47,042 nucleotides of DNA from Burkholderiaceae bacterium. Lineage in GTDB: Bacteria; Pseudomonadota; Gammaproteobacteria; Burkholderiales; Burkholderiaceae. Below are positions 9,139 to 17,304 of this stretch, one piece after another. The translations under genes and the position numbers were made by a program. Under the pieces are notes generated by a model. That model was not told the origin of the DNA. It ran no database searches and worked only from the letters and a program-made list of their open reading frames with translations. Every line of letters begins with the position of its first letter. The first letter of the stretch is position 1. Location of the stretch: positions 1 through 47,042 of the forward strand of contig JASLEM010000470.1 of the NCBI GenBank assembly GCA_030151165.1, in the 5' to 3' direction.

Positions 9139-9765
9139 ATGACCCATCATTCGATCCGGCTCCTCGTCGACCACGAGGACACGCTGCTGCAGGCCGGCCT
9201 CGCGGCCCTGCTCGCGCGCTGCCCGGACCTCGACGTCGCGCGCGACGGCGTGGCCGACAGCGACGACGACGACGACGAGGACGTCGACGTCGTCGTCACC
9301 GACTACGGCGCCGGCCTGCGGCGCGTGCGCGAGCGCCTGGCGCACCAGCGCGGGCCGCGCGTCGTCGTGCTCACCCGGCGCGACAGCGAGGCCGAGATCC
9401 GCTGCGCGCTGGCGCAGGGCGTCGACGGCTACATGATCATCGGCTGCGGCGTCGACAGCATCGCCGCCGCGGCGCGCGCCGTGCACCAGGGCCTGCGCCA
9501 CCTCGACCCGGTGGCCACCCACCGCATCGCCGAAAGCATCTTTCACGAGCCGCTCACCGGCCGCGAGACGCAGGTGCTGCGGCTGGTGGCGACGGGCTGC
9601 GCGAACAAGGTGATCGCCGCGCGCCTGGAGATCAGCGTCGGCACCGTGAAGACGCACATGCGCTCGCTGCTGGACAAGCTCGACGTCGCCAGCCGCACCG
9701 AGGCCGCCGCGGTCGCGCACCGACGCGGCCTGCTGCGCGAGGCGCCGCTGGCCATGGCCGGCTGA
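9139..9765 (+). CDS. LuxR/NarL-type response regulator with atypical receiver
   Basis: This 208-residue protein has an N-terminal receiver-like domain and a C-terminal LuxR helix-turn-helix (LTGRETQVLRLVATG through SVGTVKTHMRSLLDKL, about residues 137-195). A possible phospho-acceptor Asp is present (VVVTDYG). The region before it is shortened and replaced by an acidic run (DSDDDDDED), and the place where the conserved lysine usually stands reads GYMIIGCG. The domain may therefore signal without normal phosphorylation. A strong GGAGG lies 7 bases before the ATG. It is 35 bases downstream of the SDR gene and probably in the same transcript. No partner kinase lies next to it. Confidence 0.85.
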   Translation: MTHHSIRLLVDHEDTLLQAGLAALLARCPDLDVARDGVADSDDDDDEDVDVVVTDYGAGLRRVRERLAHQRGPRVVVLTRRDSEAEIRCALAQGVDGYMIIGCGVDSIAAAARAVHQGLRHLDPVATHRIAESIFHEPLTGRETQVLRLVATGCANKVIAARLEISVGTVKTHMRSLLDKLDVASRTEAAAVAHRRGLLREAPLAMAG

Positions 9766-9809
9766 CGCGGCTGGCGCGCCTGGCACGGCCGGCTCGCCGC
9801 CCGAGCGGC

Positions 9810-10586
9810 TCAGCGGACATCGAACGGGCGTTCCGTGCCGGGGCACTCGACGGCGCTGAGGTCGTGCGCCTCGAACGGCGCACACGGCCGGTTGCCGGCG
9901 ACGTCCTCCAGCCGCGGATGCAGCACCAGCGCGTGCGGCCCGGCGACCCAGGCCTTCGCGGGCCGCAGCGTCCACGTCGTCTCGCCGTCGCCGAGCGAAA
10001 CGGCGCCGTCGACGCGCTCGCCGTCCGGCCCGCGCACCGCCACGAGTCGCGCGCTCGACGCCGTCAACGGCGCATCGAGCGTGACCACCAGCGGCTGGCG
10101 CGTCCCCGCGCGCGGCACGTCGACAGGCCACGCGGCGGCGACCGCCTGCATCGCGGCCGGGCCGACGTGCCAGCGCTTGCGCACCGGCGCCGACCATTGC
10201 GGATCGTCGACGACCAGCTCGACGTCCTCGCCGACACGCAGCGCCCGCCCCATCGCCCGGTTCGCGCCGACGCCGGTCTTGACGCGCGCCGGGTCGAGCA
10301 GCAGCGCGATCGTGCGGCCGTCGTCGGCGGGCAGCGGCAGGTCGAGCAGCGCGTCGGGGATCGTCGCGCCGTTCGCGTCGACCAGGCGCACGCGCGCCAT
10401 CGCGAGCGGGTGCGGCAACGGGCGCCGCAGGTGCAGCTCGATGCGCAGCAGGTTCTCCGGGATCGTGTCGCCCGAGGGCGTCACGACGGCCGGCGGCGGC
10501 CCGGCGACGCCCGCCGCCGCGACGGACGCCGCCAGCGACGCCGCCGCAGCGGCGACGGCGACCGCGGCCAGCCGGCGCGCGCTCAC
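9810..10586 (-). CDS. Exported protein of unknown function, coupled to the gene upstream
   Basis: This 258-residue protein starts at GTG 10586, overlapping the TGA of the preceding gene by 4 bases (GTGA), which indicates translational coupling. It has an Ala/Val-rich signal peptide of about 30 residues, followed by beta-rich, Ig-like sequence with regularly spaced short strands. Two Cys near the end (NRPCAP, AVECPG) could form a disulfide. I do not recognise the family. Coupling with the exported protein at 10583-11824 suggests that the two act together in the periplasm or at the outer surface. Confidence 0.7.
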   Translation of the reverse strand: MSARRLAAVAVAAAAASLAASVAAAGVAGPPPAVVTPSGDTIPENLLRIELHLRRPLPHPLAMARVRLVDANGATIPDALLDLPLPADDGRTIALLLDPARVKTGVGANRAMGRALRVGEDVELVVDDPQWSAPVRKRWHVGPAAMQAVAAAWPVDVPRAGTRQPLVVTLDAPLTASSARLVAVRGPDGERVDGAVSLGDGETTWTLRPAKAWVAGPHALVLHPRLEDVAGNRPCAPFEAHDLSAVECPGTERPFDVR

Positions 10587-11824
10587 GGCTGCGCGCGCTT
10601 CGCGAGCTCGGGGTAGCCCTCGTCGGTGCGCATCACCACGTGCGCGCTGCGGAACGGGTCGCCGTCGCGGTAGCGGAAGTCGTCGAAGTCGTACTCGTTG
10701 ACGAAGTCGCTGACCCGCAGGAACGCGCCGACGCGGAACGACACGAGCTGCATCGCGCCGGTGGCCGGCTGGCGGCGCAGCGCGCCGATGAACTGCGCGT
10801 CCTGCAGCGACATCTGCGCGAGGCCGGTCAGCGGCAGGTAGGTCGCCTTGAGGCCCTCCAGCGGGCTGGCCGGCACCTGGATCGGCGTCGACAGCGACGG
10901 CTGCTTCGCGGCGGCGGCGATCGCCGACAGCGGCATCAGGTCGGCGGACTTCGCGGAGTTCGCGAGCAGCAGCTGCGGGCCCTGCGCCGTGTCGAACGTG
11001 ACCATGTCGACGGGCGCGCTGCCCCAGCCAAGCTCCGCGATGGTCGTGGCCTTGACGTGCGCGCCGTCGACGAGCGCCCGGATCGGCACGACCACCAGCG
11101 GCGTGCAGGTGTAGGCCGCGACGAGGCTGGGCTCGCCGTCCAGCGTCACCACGGCCATCTTGCGGATCGGCGCACGCGTCTCGAGCTGGTCGTGCACGGG
11201 GTGGTACATCTCGACGGTTGTCGCCGTCGACTTGTCGTCGAACGGGAAGTCGTAGATCCGCAGCGTGGACGCGAAGTCGCCGCTGCCGAGGCCGGCGACG
11301 TAGAGCTTGCCGTCGTGGAAGGCGAGGTCCGTCACGGTGAGCGTGGCCTCGGGCGTGTCGCGCCACAGGCGCTTGTCGGCGGCCGGCGGGTTCGCGATAT
11401 GGGCAGTGGCCTGCGGCAGGCGGTCGGCGTGGATCACCGTCACCTTGCCGCCCGCGTCGATCGAGACGATGGCCGGCGCGGGCGCGGCGGCGCCGCGCTC
11501 GAGCGACAGCGACAGCCATGCCGTCTCGGTGCCCGGACGGAAGGCCATGTCCTCGAAGCGGACCTGGTCGGGCCGGACGTGCAGCGCCGCGGCGACGGGC
11601 CCGGCCACGTCGCGCAGGTTGAACGGACGCGCCGGCGCGGACGGCGCCGGCGGCAGGTGGAAGGCGTGCAGCTCCTGCGCGCGCCAGTCGGCGACGACGA
11701 GGGTGTCGGCATCGGTGAACAGCATCGGCCCGGCGGCGCGCAGCGGGCCGGCCGAGGCAACGGCACACGAGACGGCGAGGCAGGCGACGGCGCTGCGCGT
11801 GGCAGCGACGGAAAGCGAAGACAT
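10583..11824 (-). CDS. Exported protein, probably beta-propeller-like
   Basis: This 413-residue protein starts at ATG 11824 with GAGGAG 9 bases upstream. It has a signal peptide ending near LRAAG and then repeated strand-turn units (for example TLVVADWRAQELHAF, DLAFHDGKLYVAGLGSGDF, PVDMVTFDTAQGPQLLLAN). These look like blades of a propeller that reads out scalar values. There are no transmembrane segments after the signal peptide and no obvious catalytic motif. It is the first gene of a coupled pair with 9810-10586. The propeller fold is inferred from repeat rhythm only, and no named family is claimed. Confidence 0.68.
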   Translation of the reverse strand: MSSLSVAATRSAVACLAVSCAVASAGPLRAAGPMLFTDADTLVVADWRAQELHAFHLPPAPSAPARPFNLRDVAGPVAAALHVRPDQVRFEDMAFRPGTETAWLSLSLERGAAAPAPAIVSIDAGGKVTVIHADRLPQATAHIANPPAADKRLWRDTPEATLTVTDLAFHDGKLYVAGLGSGDFASTLRIYDFPFDDKSTATTVEMYHPVHDQLETRAPIRKMAVVTLDGEPSLVAAYTCTPLVVVPIRALVDGAHVKATTIAELGWGSAPVDMVTFDTAQGPQLLLANSAKSADLMPLSAIAAAAKQPSLSTPIQVPASPLEGLKATYLPLTGLAQMSLQDAQFIGALRRQPATGAMQLVSFRVGAFLRVSDFVNEYDFDDFRYRDGDPFRSAHVVMRTDEGYPELAKRAQP

Positions 11825-11895
11825 GAAGAGCACTCCTCGATGGGACTGGCCGGCGTGGGGGACGGCCAGCGTTGGATGGATGTCCGGGCGCGTCC

Positions 11896-12399
11896 TCAGT
11901 GGCGCGCGAGCGCGAGCCCTCGCGCTCCGCGCAGCTGCAGCGACTGCGCGACGGCCAGCGCCACGTAGGCCGCGAGCAGCACGAGGTAGGCCGTCTTCAG
12001 CTCGGGCGCGTCGGCGCTTGCGACCAGCGGATGACCGGGCGGCAGGCGGGTCGAGGTCTCGGTGACGGCCGGGATCAGGTGGAACAGCAGCGTCGCCGAC
12101 AGCCCCAGCGTCTCGACGTAGCGCGAGGCGCGGCCGAACAGCGCCCGGGAACCGGCCGCCCACGTCGCGAGCAGCACCAGCAACGTCAGGATCGCCAGCA
12201 CGTGCGGTGGCCCGAACGTGCCGTGGCGGAAGATGCCCAGCGCGGTCACGCAGGTGGCGACCGTGAAGAGGATGTAGACCCGGCCCGTCGCGGTCGTCGG
12301 CGAGATGCGACCGTCGCGAACGAGCGCGACCGCGGCGGCGGCGAGCGCGACGAGGCTGATGAGGGTGTGGACGAGACCGAGCGTCGAGAGTCCGAGCAT
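11896..12399 (-). CDS. Small multi-pass membrane protein
   Basis: This 167-residue, highly hydrophobic protein has about five predicted membrane helices (residues 4-27, 40-58, 66-85, 97-113, 136-155). Short loops carry HGTFGPPH between helices 2 and 3. AAGGAG lies 6 bases before the ATG. It resembles conserved small membrane proteins of unknown function that often lie beside hydrolases or oxidoreductases. No transporter or enzyme motif is visible. It follows the alpha/beta hydrolase in the same direction with a 70-base gap and may share its transcript. Confidence 0.72.
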   Translation of the reverse strand: MLGLSTLGLVHTLISLVALAAAAVALVRDGRISPTTATGRVYILFTVATCVTALGIFRHGTFGPPHVLAILTLLVLLATWAAGSRALFGRASRYVETLGLSATLLFHLIPAVTETSTRLPPGHPLVASADAPELKTAYLVLLAAYVALAVAQSLQLRGARGLALARH

Positions 12400-12469
12400 G
12401 GGGTTCTCCTTGGGTTCGTGGCGTGCGTGAGCGAAGCGCCGGGACGGGTCGCCCCGGCGCGCGCCGGGC

Positions 12470-13396
12470 CTACTTGCCCGACCCGAGGAAGTCCCGCGCG
12501 AGCTTGATCGTCGCCTGCGGGTTCTCTTCCATGATCCAGTGGCCCGAGCCGGGCACGATGCCCCCGGTGACGTCGGTGTCCCCGGCGCGCATCACCTCGG
12601 CCATCTGCGCGCCGAAGGACTTCTCGCCGCCGAGGGCCAGCATCGGCGCGTGGAGCTTGTCGTGCGCGAGGAAGGCGCGGTTGTCGATGGCGTCCTGGTC
12701 GAAGGCCGCGAACTGCGAGAAGCCCGAGTGCATCGCGCCCGGCATCGCGTAGAGCGCCGCGTAGTGCTGGCGTGCGGCTTCGGGGAAGTGCGCGGGGTCG
12801 GCCGAGAACTCGTTCCAGAAGCGATCGAGGTAGATGCGCTCGCGGCCCGCGACCAGGCGCTCCATGTCGGGCCCGCCGAAGCGGAAGTGCCACAGCAACG
12901 GGTTCTTCAGGATCTCCTCCCACGGCCCGACGCCCGGCACCGGCGCGTCGATCAGCACGATCTTGCGCAGGCGGTCGGGGTGCTGCGCCGCGAACTGCCA
13001 GGCCACCATGTTGCCGATGTCGTGCGCGACGACGTCCACGCGCTGGATGCCCAGCGCGTCGAGCACGCCGGCGACGTCACCCGCCTGGGTCTTCTTGTCG
13101 AAGCCGCCGGCCGGCTTCGCCGACAGGCCGAGGCCGCGCAGGTCGGGGACGACGACGGTGTGGTCGCGCGCGAGGTCGACCGCCATCGCGACCCACATGT
13201 CGCCGGTCTCGCCGTAGCCGTGCAGCAGCACGACCGCCGGGCCCGCGCCGCCGTGGCGCACGTGGATCGTCGTGCCGTTGGTGGGGATGTCGACCGTCTT
13301 GAAGTTCGGCGGGAAGTCGAACGATTGCGCGTGCGAGATCTGCACCGCGACCGCCAGGATGAGGGATGCGAAGAGTCGATGGATCGACGATGTCAT
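12470..13396 (-). CDS. Exported alpha/beta hydrolase resembling Cif-type epoxide hydrolase
   Basis: This 308-residue protein has an N-terminal Sec signal (cleavage near SHA-QS, residue 23), an oxyanion-loop HGYG at 59-62, a nucleophilic Asp126 in VAHDIG and a catalytic His286 in GSGHW. Asp as nucleophile points to epoxide hydrolase or dehalogenase rather than esterase. The block LIDAPVP...LLWHFRFGG...LVAGRERIYLDRFW matches my recollection of Pseudomonas Cif (APIP, WHF, AGKERFFLEHF), including His170. A ring-opening tyrosine is not obvious where Cif has one (here GFSQFAAF). The ATG at 13396 was chosen because the signal peptide starts there. It lies just downstream of the lipoxygenase on the same strand. 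Substrate not proven. Confidence 0.82.
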   Translation of the reverse strand: MTSSIHRLFASLILAVAVQISHAQSFDFPPNFKTVDIPTNGTTIHVRHGGAGPAVVLLHGYGETGDMWVAMAVDLARDHTVVVPDLRGLGLSAKPAGGFDKKTQAGDVAGVLDALGIQRVDVVAHDIGNMVAWQFAAQHPDRLRKIVLIDAPVPGVGPWEEILKNPLLWHFRFGGPDMERLVAGRERIYLDRFWNEFSADPAHFPEAARQHYAALYAMPGAMHSGFSQFAAFDQDAIDNRAFLAHDKLHAPMLALGGEKSFGAQMAEVMRAGDTDVTGGIVPGSGHWIMEENPQATIKLARDFLGSGK

Positions 13397-13495
13397 GGCG
13401 TGAGCTCCGTGTTGAGGGCTCAGCCACGTTAGGTCGTGCATCGCGCCGGCGCCTCGCGAAAGGGGCATAGGCCGGCGTATTCCCTCCGCGACGCG

Positions 13496-15499
13496 CTAGA
13501 TGTTCGTGCTCGACGGGATGCGGCTCGGCAACAGGAATTCGTAGGGGCGCGTGCGCGCCAGGTTGCGCTGCCGGATGGTGCTCTCGACCGCGACCAGCGC
13601 GCTGCGGAAGCGATCGAGCGGCCCGCCGGCGGCCGTGACGGCCGGGTCGAGCAGCACCGGCAGGTACGGGAAGGCGTTGTCCCGGTATTCGCCGAGCATC
13701 CGGTAGTACACGCCGCCGAGGATGTGGAACAGCAGGATCTGCTCCTGCGCGGCCAGCGTCGGCGGCAGCCGCTGCGACCAGCTCGCCTCCGTCTGGCCGC
13801 CGGGGCCGACGGGCGCCGCCGTGCCGCCCATGCCTGCGCTGAACGGCGCGTAGGTCATGATCGACGACTGCGGGAAATTGACGGCCGCATGCTGCGCGCT
13901 GGCGTTGAAGATGATCGCCGTGACCACGCTCACCAGCTGGCTGCGCGTCGTGATCGCGGTGAAGCCCTTGACCTTGCCGCTCGCGCTCAATTCGGCGGCC
14001 CAGGCCTGGAGCTCGTAGTCGCCGGTGACGTCGCGGTCGCTCGTGTAGTACACCGCGACGTACTCGCCGACCCACTGGTGGATCGCGTTCCACACCAGCA
14101 GCGCGTCGTCGCGGTACGGATAGTCGGGGAGCTGCGTGGTGTCGTCGACGCCGCGCGCGCGCAGGTCGTTGGGCAGCATGTTGGCGTAGAAGTCGTACGC
14201 GAGGCGGTCGCGGCCGCACTCGCCCTGCAGCGTCTCGATCGGCGCGGCCAGGATCGCGTCGCCGGTCGTGAGCGGCGCCATGATGATCAGCGTGGCCGCC
14301 TCGTTGATGAACATCGCGCCCTCGAGATGCGGCGACAGCAGCCGGTTCAGTGGGTGCGCGGTCGCGAGCTGGCGCTGCGTCGCCATCGCGAAGGCCTCGG
14401 ACATCAGGTGCGTGCGGCCCAGGTGCACGAACATCTCGTGGTAGTTGAAGTCGGCCACCTGCACCACGGTCTTGGCCGACTGCCAGACCCAGTACGCCGC
14501 GGCGTTGCCCGGGTCGTCCACGCGCACGACGATCGGATTCGCGGACGGATCCTGCCCGCACTGGATCGCGACCGGCACGAGCGACCGGCCGGCCTTCGGG
14601 CGCGCGAACAGCGCGATCGGCGCGTAGCCGTAGCCCGTTCCCGTCAGCGGCTTGTTTACCGGGCCCGCGGGCGCGAGGCCGCCCAGGCCTTCGTAGTCGA
14701 GCAGGTACAGGCGGCCGCTGCCGGCGGCGTCGAGCAGGCTGTCGCCGCTGCCCATCGCCTGCTGGTACTGCGCCTCGCTCACCGGGAACTTGGCGGGCAG
14801 CGCGAGCGCCCTCTTGATCAGCATCGGGTTGGGCCCGCCCACGCGCATGTACGCGAAGGTGTCGTCGTCGTGCAGCTGCGAGGCGATCGCGGGCTTCGCG
14901 ATGGTCACGAACAGCGCGTCGTACTGCGCCACCGTCCGGCCCTGTGGCGCCTGCGCGCCGAGCGTCATCAGCTGCGCGTGGATCTGCCTGAGCTGCGTGC
15001 CGATGTCGCTCACCGCGCTCGCCAGGCTGCCCAGCAGCGCAGTCACCGCCGAGGGCAGGCTCGACGCGCCCGCGTTCGCTGCGGCCAGGCTGTCGAAGCT
15101 GGCCTGCGTGGTGGCGACCCGCGTGCGCAGCGCGTCGAGCGACTGCAGGCTGCCCGCCGACAGCGCACTGGCAGGCAACGAGGCCGCGAGATTGGCGACC
15201 GCCTCGACCGCCAGCGTGGTCGTCTTCAGCTGGTGCTCGAGCGTCGGCAACTCGCCGGGCGGCACCGCCACCCCCATCGGCACGCCGGCCAGGTCGACAT
15301 GGGACTCGGTCCATACGTAGACCGCCTGCTGCGAGAGCAGTTGCAGCCGACGCGCCGCGGCGTCGATCAGGTCGGTCTTCTGCGGCAAGCTCGGCCGGGG
15401 CACCGGCACGGCGGCCGACGCGGTGGATGGCACGCTCGCCAGCGCGCCCAGTCCGGCGCCCGCCGAAGCGGACCACTTGAGGAGGTCTCTGCGGTTCAT
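13496..15499 (-). CDS. Tat-exported bacterial lipoxygenase
   Basis: This 667-residue protein should be a non-haem iron dioxygenase that adds O2 to polyunsaturated fatty acids. The iron site is readable: His359 and His364 in the HLGRTH motif, His537 and Asn541 in SAQHAAVNF, and the C-terminal Ile667. The TQRQLATAHPLNRLLSPH helix is a family signature. The N-terminus NRRDLLKWSASAGAG is a twin-arginine signal, so the enzyme is probably exported folded with its iron. Length is close to the known Pseudomonas enzyme LoxA as I recall it. The Cif-like hydrolase follows 99 bases downstream, suggesting a joint oxylipin pathway outside the cytoplasm. Confidence 0.92.
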   Translation of the reverse strand: MNRRDLLKWSASAGAGLGALASVPSTASAAVPVPRPSLPQKTDLIDAAARRLQLLSQQAVYVWTESHVDLAGVPMGVAVPPGELPTLEHQLKTTTLAVEAVANLAASLPASALSAGSLQSLDALRTRVATTQASFDSLAAANAGASSLPSAVTALLGSLASAVSDIGTQLRQIHAQLMTLGAQAPQGRTVAQYDALFVTIAKPAIASQLHDDDTFAYMRVGGPNPMLIKRALALPAKFPVSEAQYQQAMGSGDSLLDAAGSGRLYLLDYEGLGGLAPAGPVNKPLTGTGYGYAPIALFARPKAGRSLVPVAIQCGQDPSANPIVVRVDDPGNAAAYWVWQSAKTVVQVADFNYHEMFVHLGRTHLMSEAFAMATQRQLATAHPLNRLLSPHLEGAMFINEAATLIIMAPLTTGDAILAAPIETLQGECGRDRLAYDFYANMLPNDLRARGVDDTTQLPDYPYRDDALLVWNAIHQWVGEYVAVYYTSDRDVTGDYELQAWAAELSASGKVKGFTAITTRSQLVSVVTAIIFNASAQHAAVNFPQSSIMTYAPFSAGMGGTAAPVGPGGQTEASWSQRLPPTLAAQEQILLFHILGGVYYRMLGEYRDNAFPYLPVLLDPAVTAAGGPLDRFRSALVAVESTIRQRNLARTRPYEFLLPSRIPSSTNI

Positions 15500-15900
15500 G
15501 GATGTCCGATCGTCGTGAGTCCCGAGGCGTCCACGGACGTCCCCGCCGACGCGAAGCGCGCCGCGCCCCGCAGGCTAACCAGGAAGCGCCGCGGGCGCCG
15601 CCACCTTTACCGCGCGGATACGAACGTCGTGCTCGGCGGGAGAGGGGCAAATTCCGGGCCGCGACGGCAGCACTCGGGAAGTACCTGCTCGAATCCGGCA
15701 TCCACGAATCGGCGCAGCAATCTGCAGCAGAACACCACGGCGCATGTTTTCATTTCGAGGACGGGCGAATCCGTGACGGCACATGACTTCTCCGTTCCCT
15801 GGTCCGCCACGAAATACACCGGCGGAGGATTCAACCGAGGCTGGGGATCCCCGGCGTCGAGAAGTCGGACTGGAAGGCGCCGAATCCCGGCTTCACAGCC
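15500..15900. other. Intergenic stretch upstream of the lipoxygenase
   Basis: These 401 bases lie between the lipoxygenase start and the doubtful small gene at 15901. The part near 15500 should hold the lipoxygenase promoter, but I see no clear -35/-10 pair. The plus strand is open in protein-like frames from about 15730 (one frame) and about 15829 (another). This may be the upstream part of a decayed gene that continues into 15901-16227. No repeats or strong hairpins were found. Confidence 0.4.
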
Positions 15901-16227
15901 GTGCAGTTCGACCGACTCGCGCTGGTGTACGTCACCGCGAGTCTTCGCTACGGCGAATGGCTCGTGACCGTCTACCATCACAACGTCGACATGGGGTTCG
16001 GCGACGGGCACGACGATCCTCAATGCTTCGACCTGGCGGCCTGGGATCGGTCGATCGGAGCCCTCGTCAGCGGCGACGTGACGTACGGGCACGCTTGCCC
16101 GGCTTGCGAACACCTGACGAAACAACAGATCCGGCGCGAGTCGGGACGCTGCCAGCGTGGCTTCGGGCGTCGCCCGACGTCTGCTCTGCGCGGCGAATTC
16201 AACCGGTCGATGCAACGGCTTCGCTGA
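15901..16227 (+). CDS. Doubtful small gene or gene remnant
   Basis: A GTG-started frame of 108 codons reads like real protein for its first 80 residues (VQFDRLALVYVTASLRYG, VYHHNVDMGFGDGHDDPQ, and a CPAC motif at residues 66-69). It then turns Arg/Ser-rich up to the stop. The frame is open upstream of the GTG as well. The preceding 100 bases look coding in a neighbouring frame, as if a frameshift separated two parts of one gene. No ribosome-binding site is convincing and I do not recognise a family. It may be a fragment left by rearrangement next to the LysR gene. Confidence 0.3.
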   Translation: MQFDRLALVYVTASLRYGEWLVTVYHHNVDMGFGDGHDDPQCFDLAAWDRSIGALVSGDVTYGHACPACEHLTKQQIRRESGRCQRGFGRRPTSALRGEFNRSMQRLR

Positions 16228-16256
16228 ACACCTCACCCGGGGCTCCCTCCATCGCC

Positions 16257-17165
16257 TCACGCCGCGAGATGCCCCGCATCTGGAGGGTTCTGAGCCAGGA
16301 AGTCGATCAAGGCGCGTACCGCCGGCAGCATGCCGCGCCGCGTCGGAAACGCCGCCTGGATCTCGCTGGGCGGTGAGCTCCATTCCGGCATGACGTGCCG
16401 CAGATGTCCCGATCGAAGTTCGTCCTCGCAGACGAGCCTCGGAAGCAAGGCGACGCCGACGCCGTCGAGCGCAGCTCGTCGAAGCGCGAACATGTCGTCC
16501 GACACGAGCCGGGGATCGATGCGTGCCTCGATGGTTTCGCTGCCGCGCACCAGCGACCACGTGGCGCGTTCGCCGGCGGACGGGAGCGACAGCGTCGGCC
16601 AATGCGAAAGGTCTCGCAGCGGGCCCGGCGGCTTCAACGAGGCGATGAGGTCGGGACTCGCGACCAGGATGTCCGTGGTCCGGCCCAGCCTGCGCACGAC
16701 CAGGCTGGAGTCCTCGAACGGCGGCCTCCGCGCGCGCAGCGCGACGTCGAAGCCTTCCTCCACGACGTCGATGCGTCGGTTCGTCGCAGCCAATGCGATC
16801 CGCACCATCGGGTACGCACGCATGAATCGAGGCAACTGCGGCGTGAGCCAGATCTGGGCCAGCGTGATGGGGCAACTCAATCGCACGGTGCCGACGGGAA
16901 CGCCGACCTGCTCTCGCACGACATCGCGCGCCGACTCGCTGGCCGCGATGACGGCGCGACAGCGCTCGTAGAAGAGCTCGCCGACCGGAGTCACCGTCAG
17001 CCGGCGCGAGGTGCGTTGAAGCAGCCGGGCTCCAAGTTGTTCCTCCAGCGCCGCCACGCGGCGGCTGAGGCGGGACTTGGGCACGTCGAGCTGGCGGCTG
17101 GCGGCACTGAACCCCTTGTGCTCGACCACCCTCGCGAACAGGACGAGGTCGTTCAGATCTTCCAT
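16257..17165 (-). CDS. LysR-family transcriptional regulator
   Basis: This 302-residue protein has the LysR winged helix (FARVVEHKGFSAASRQLDVPKSRLSRRVAALEEQLGARLLQRTSRR, given here as separate well-known blocks) and a periplasmic-binding-like effector domain starting near GTVRLSCP. The sub-type resembles regulators of small oxidoreductase operons. The ATG at 17165 gives the standard MEDLNDLVLFARVV start, and another at 17177 is possible. It is transcribed away from the dioxygenase gene at 17305. The 139-base gap holds a dyad of LysR-box size (17212-17226), so it probably controls the plus-strand genes 17305-18640. Confidence 0.92.
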   Translation of the reverse strand: MEDLNDLVLFARVVEHKGFSAASRQLDVPKSRLSRRVAALEEQLGARLLQRTSRRLTVTPVGELFYERCRAVIAASESARDVVREQVGVPVGTVRLSCPITLAQIWLTPQLPRFMRAYPMVRIALAATNRRIDVVEEGFDVALRARRPPFEDSSLVVRRLGRTTDILVASPDLIASLKPPGPLRDLSHWPTLSLPSAGERATWSLVRGSETIEARIDPRLVSDDMFALRRAALDGVGVALLPRLVCEDELRSGHLRHVMPEWSSPPSEIQAAFPTRRGMLPAVRALIDFLAQNPPDAGHLAA

Positions 17166-17211
17166 GGGCGTCTCCATCGCGTCATCTTGCGCCGTGCTGC
17201 GTTCCACCACC

Positions 17212-17226
17212 GCAACGATGCGTTGC
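17212..17226. promoter_or_regulatory. Candidate LysR binding dyad
   Basis: GCAACG-ATG-CGTTGC is a perfect 6-bp inverted repeat, 15 bp in total, in the divergent region between the LysR gene and the dioxygenase gene. LysR proteins typically bind 15-bp interrupted dyads in such positions. The exact T-N11-A consensus is not met, so this rests on symmetry and location. Confidence 0.45.
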
Positions 17227-17304
17227 ACTCGATCGGGTTGATGGGCGCCGGTCGGCTCGCAATCATCCGCCAAGGCGCACTCGATTGCCGACGCGCTCGC
17301 CGAC

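Noticed and set aside
13436..15967. Plus-strand open frame opposite the lipoxygenase
   Set aside because: The lipoxygenase on the other strand has a complete iron site and signal peptide. Only the last part after 15700 might be meaningful, and it is discussed separately.
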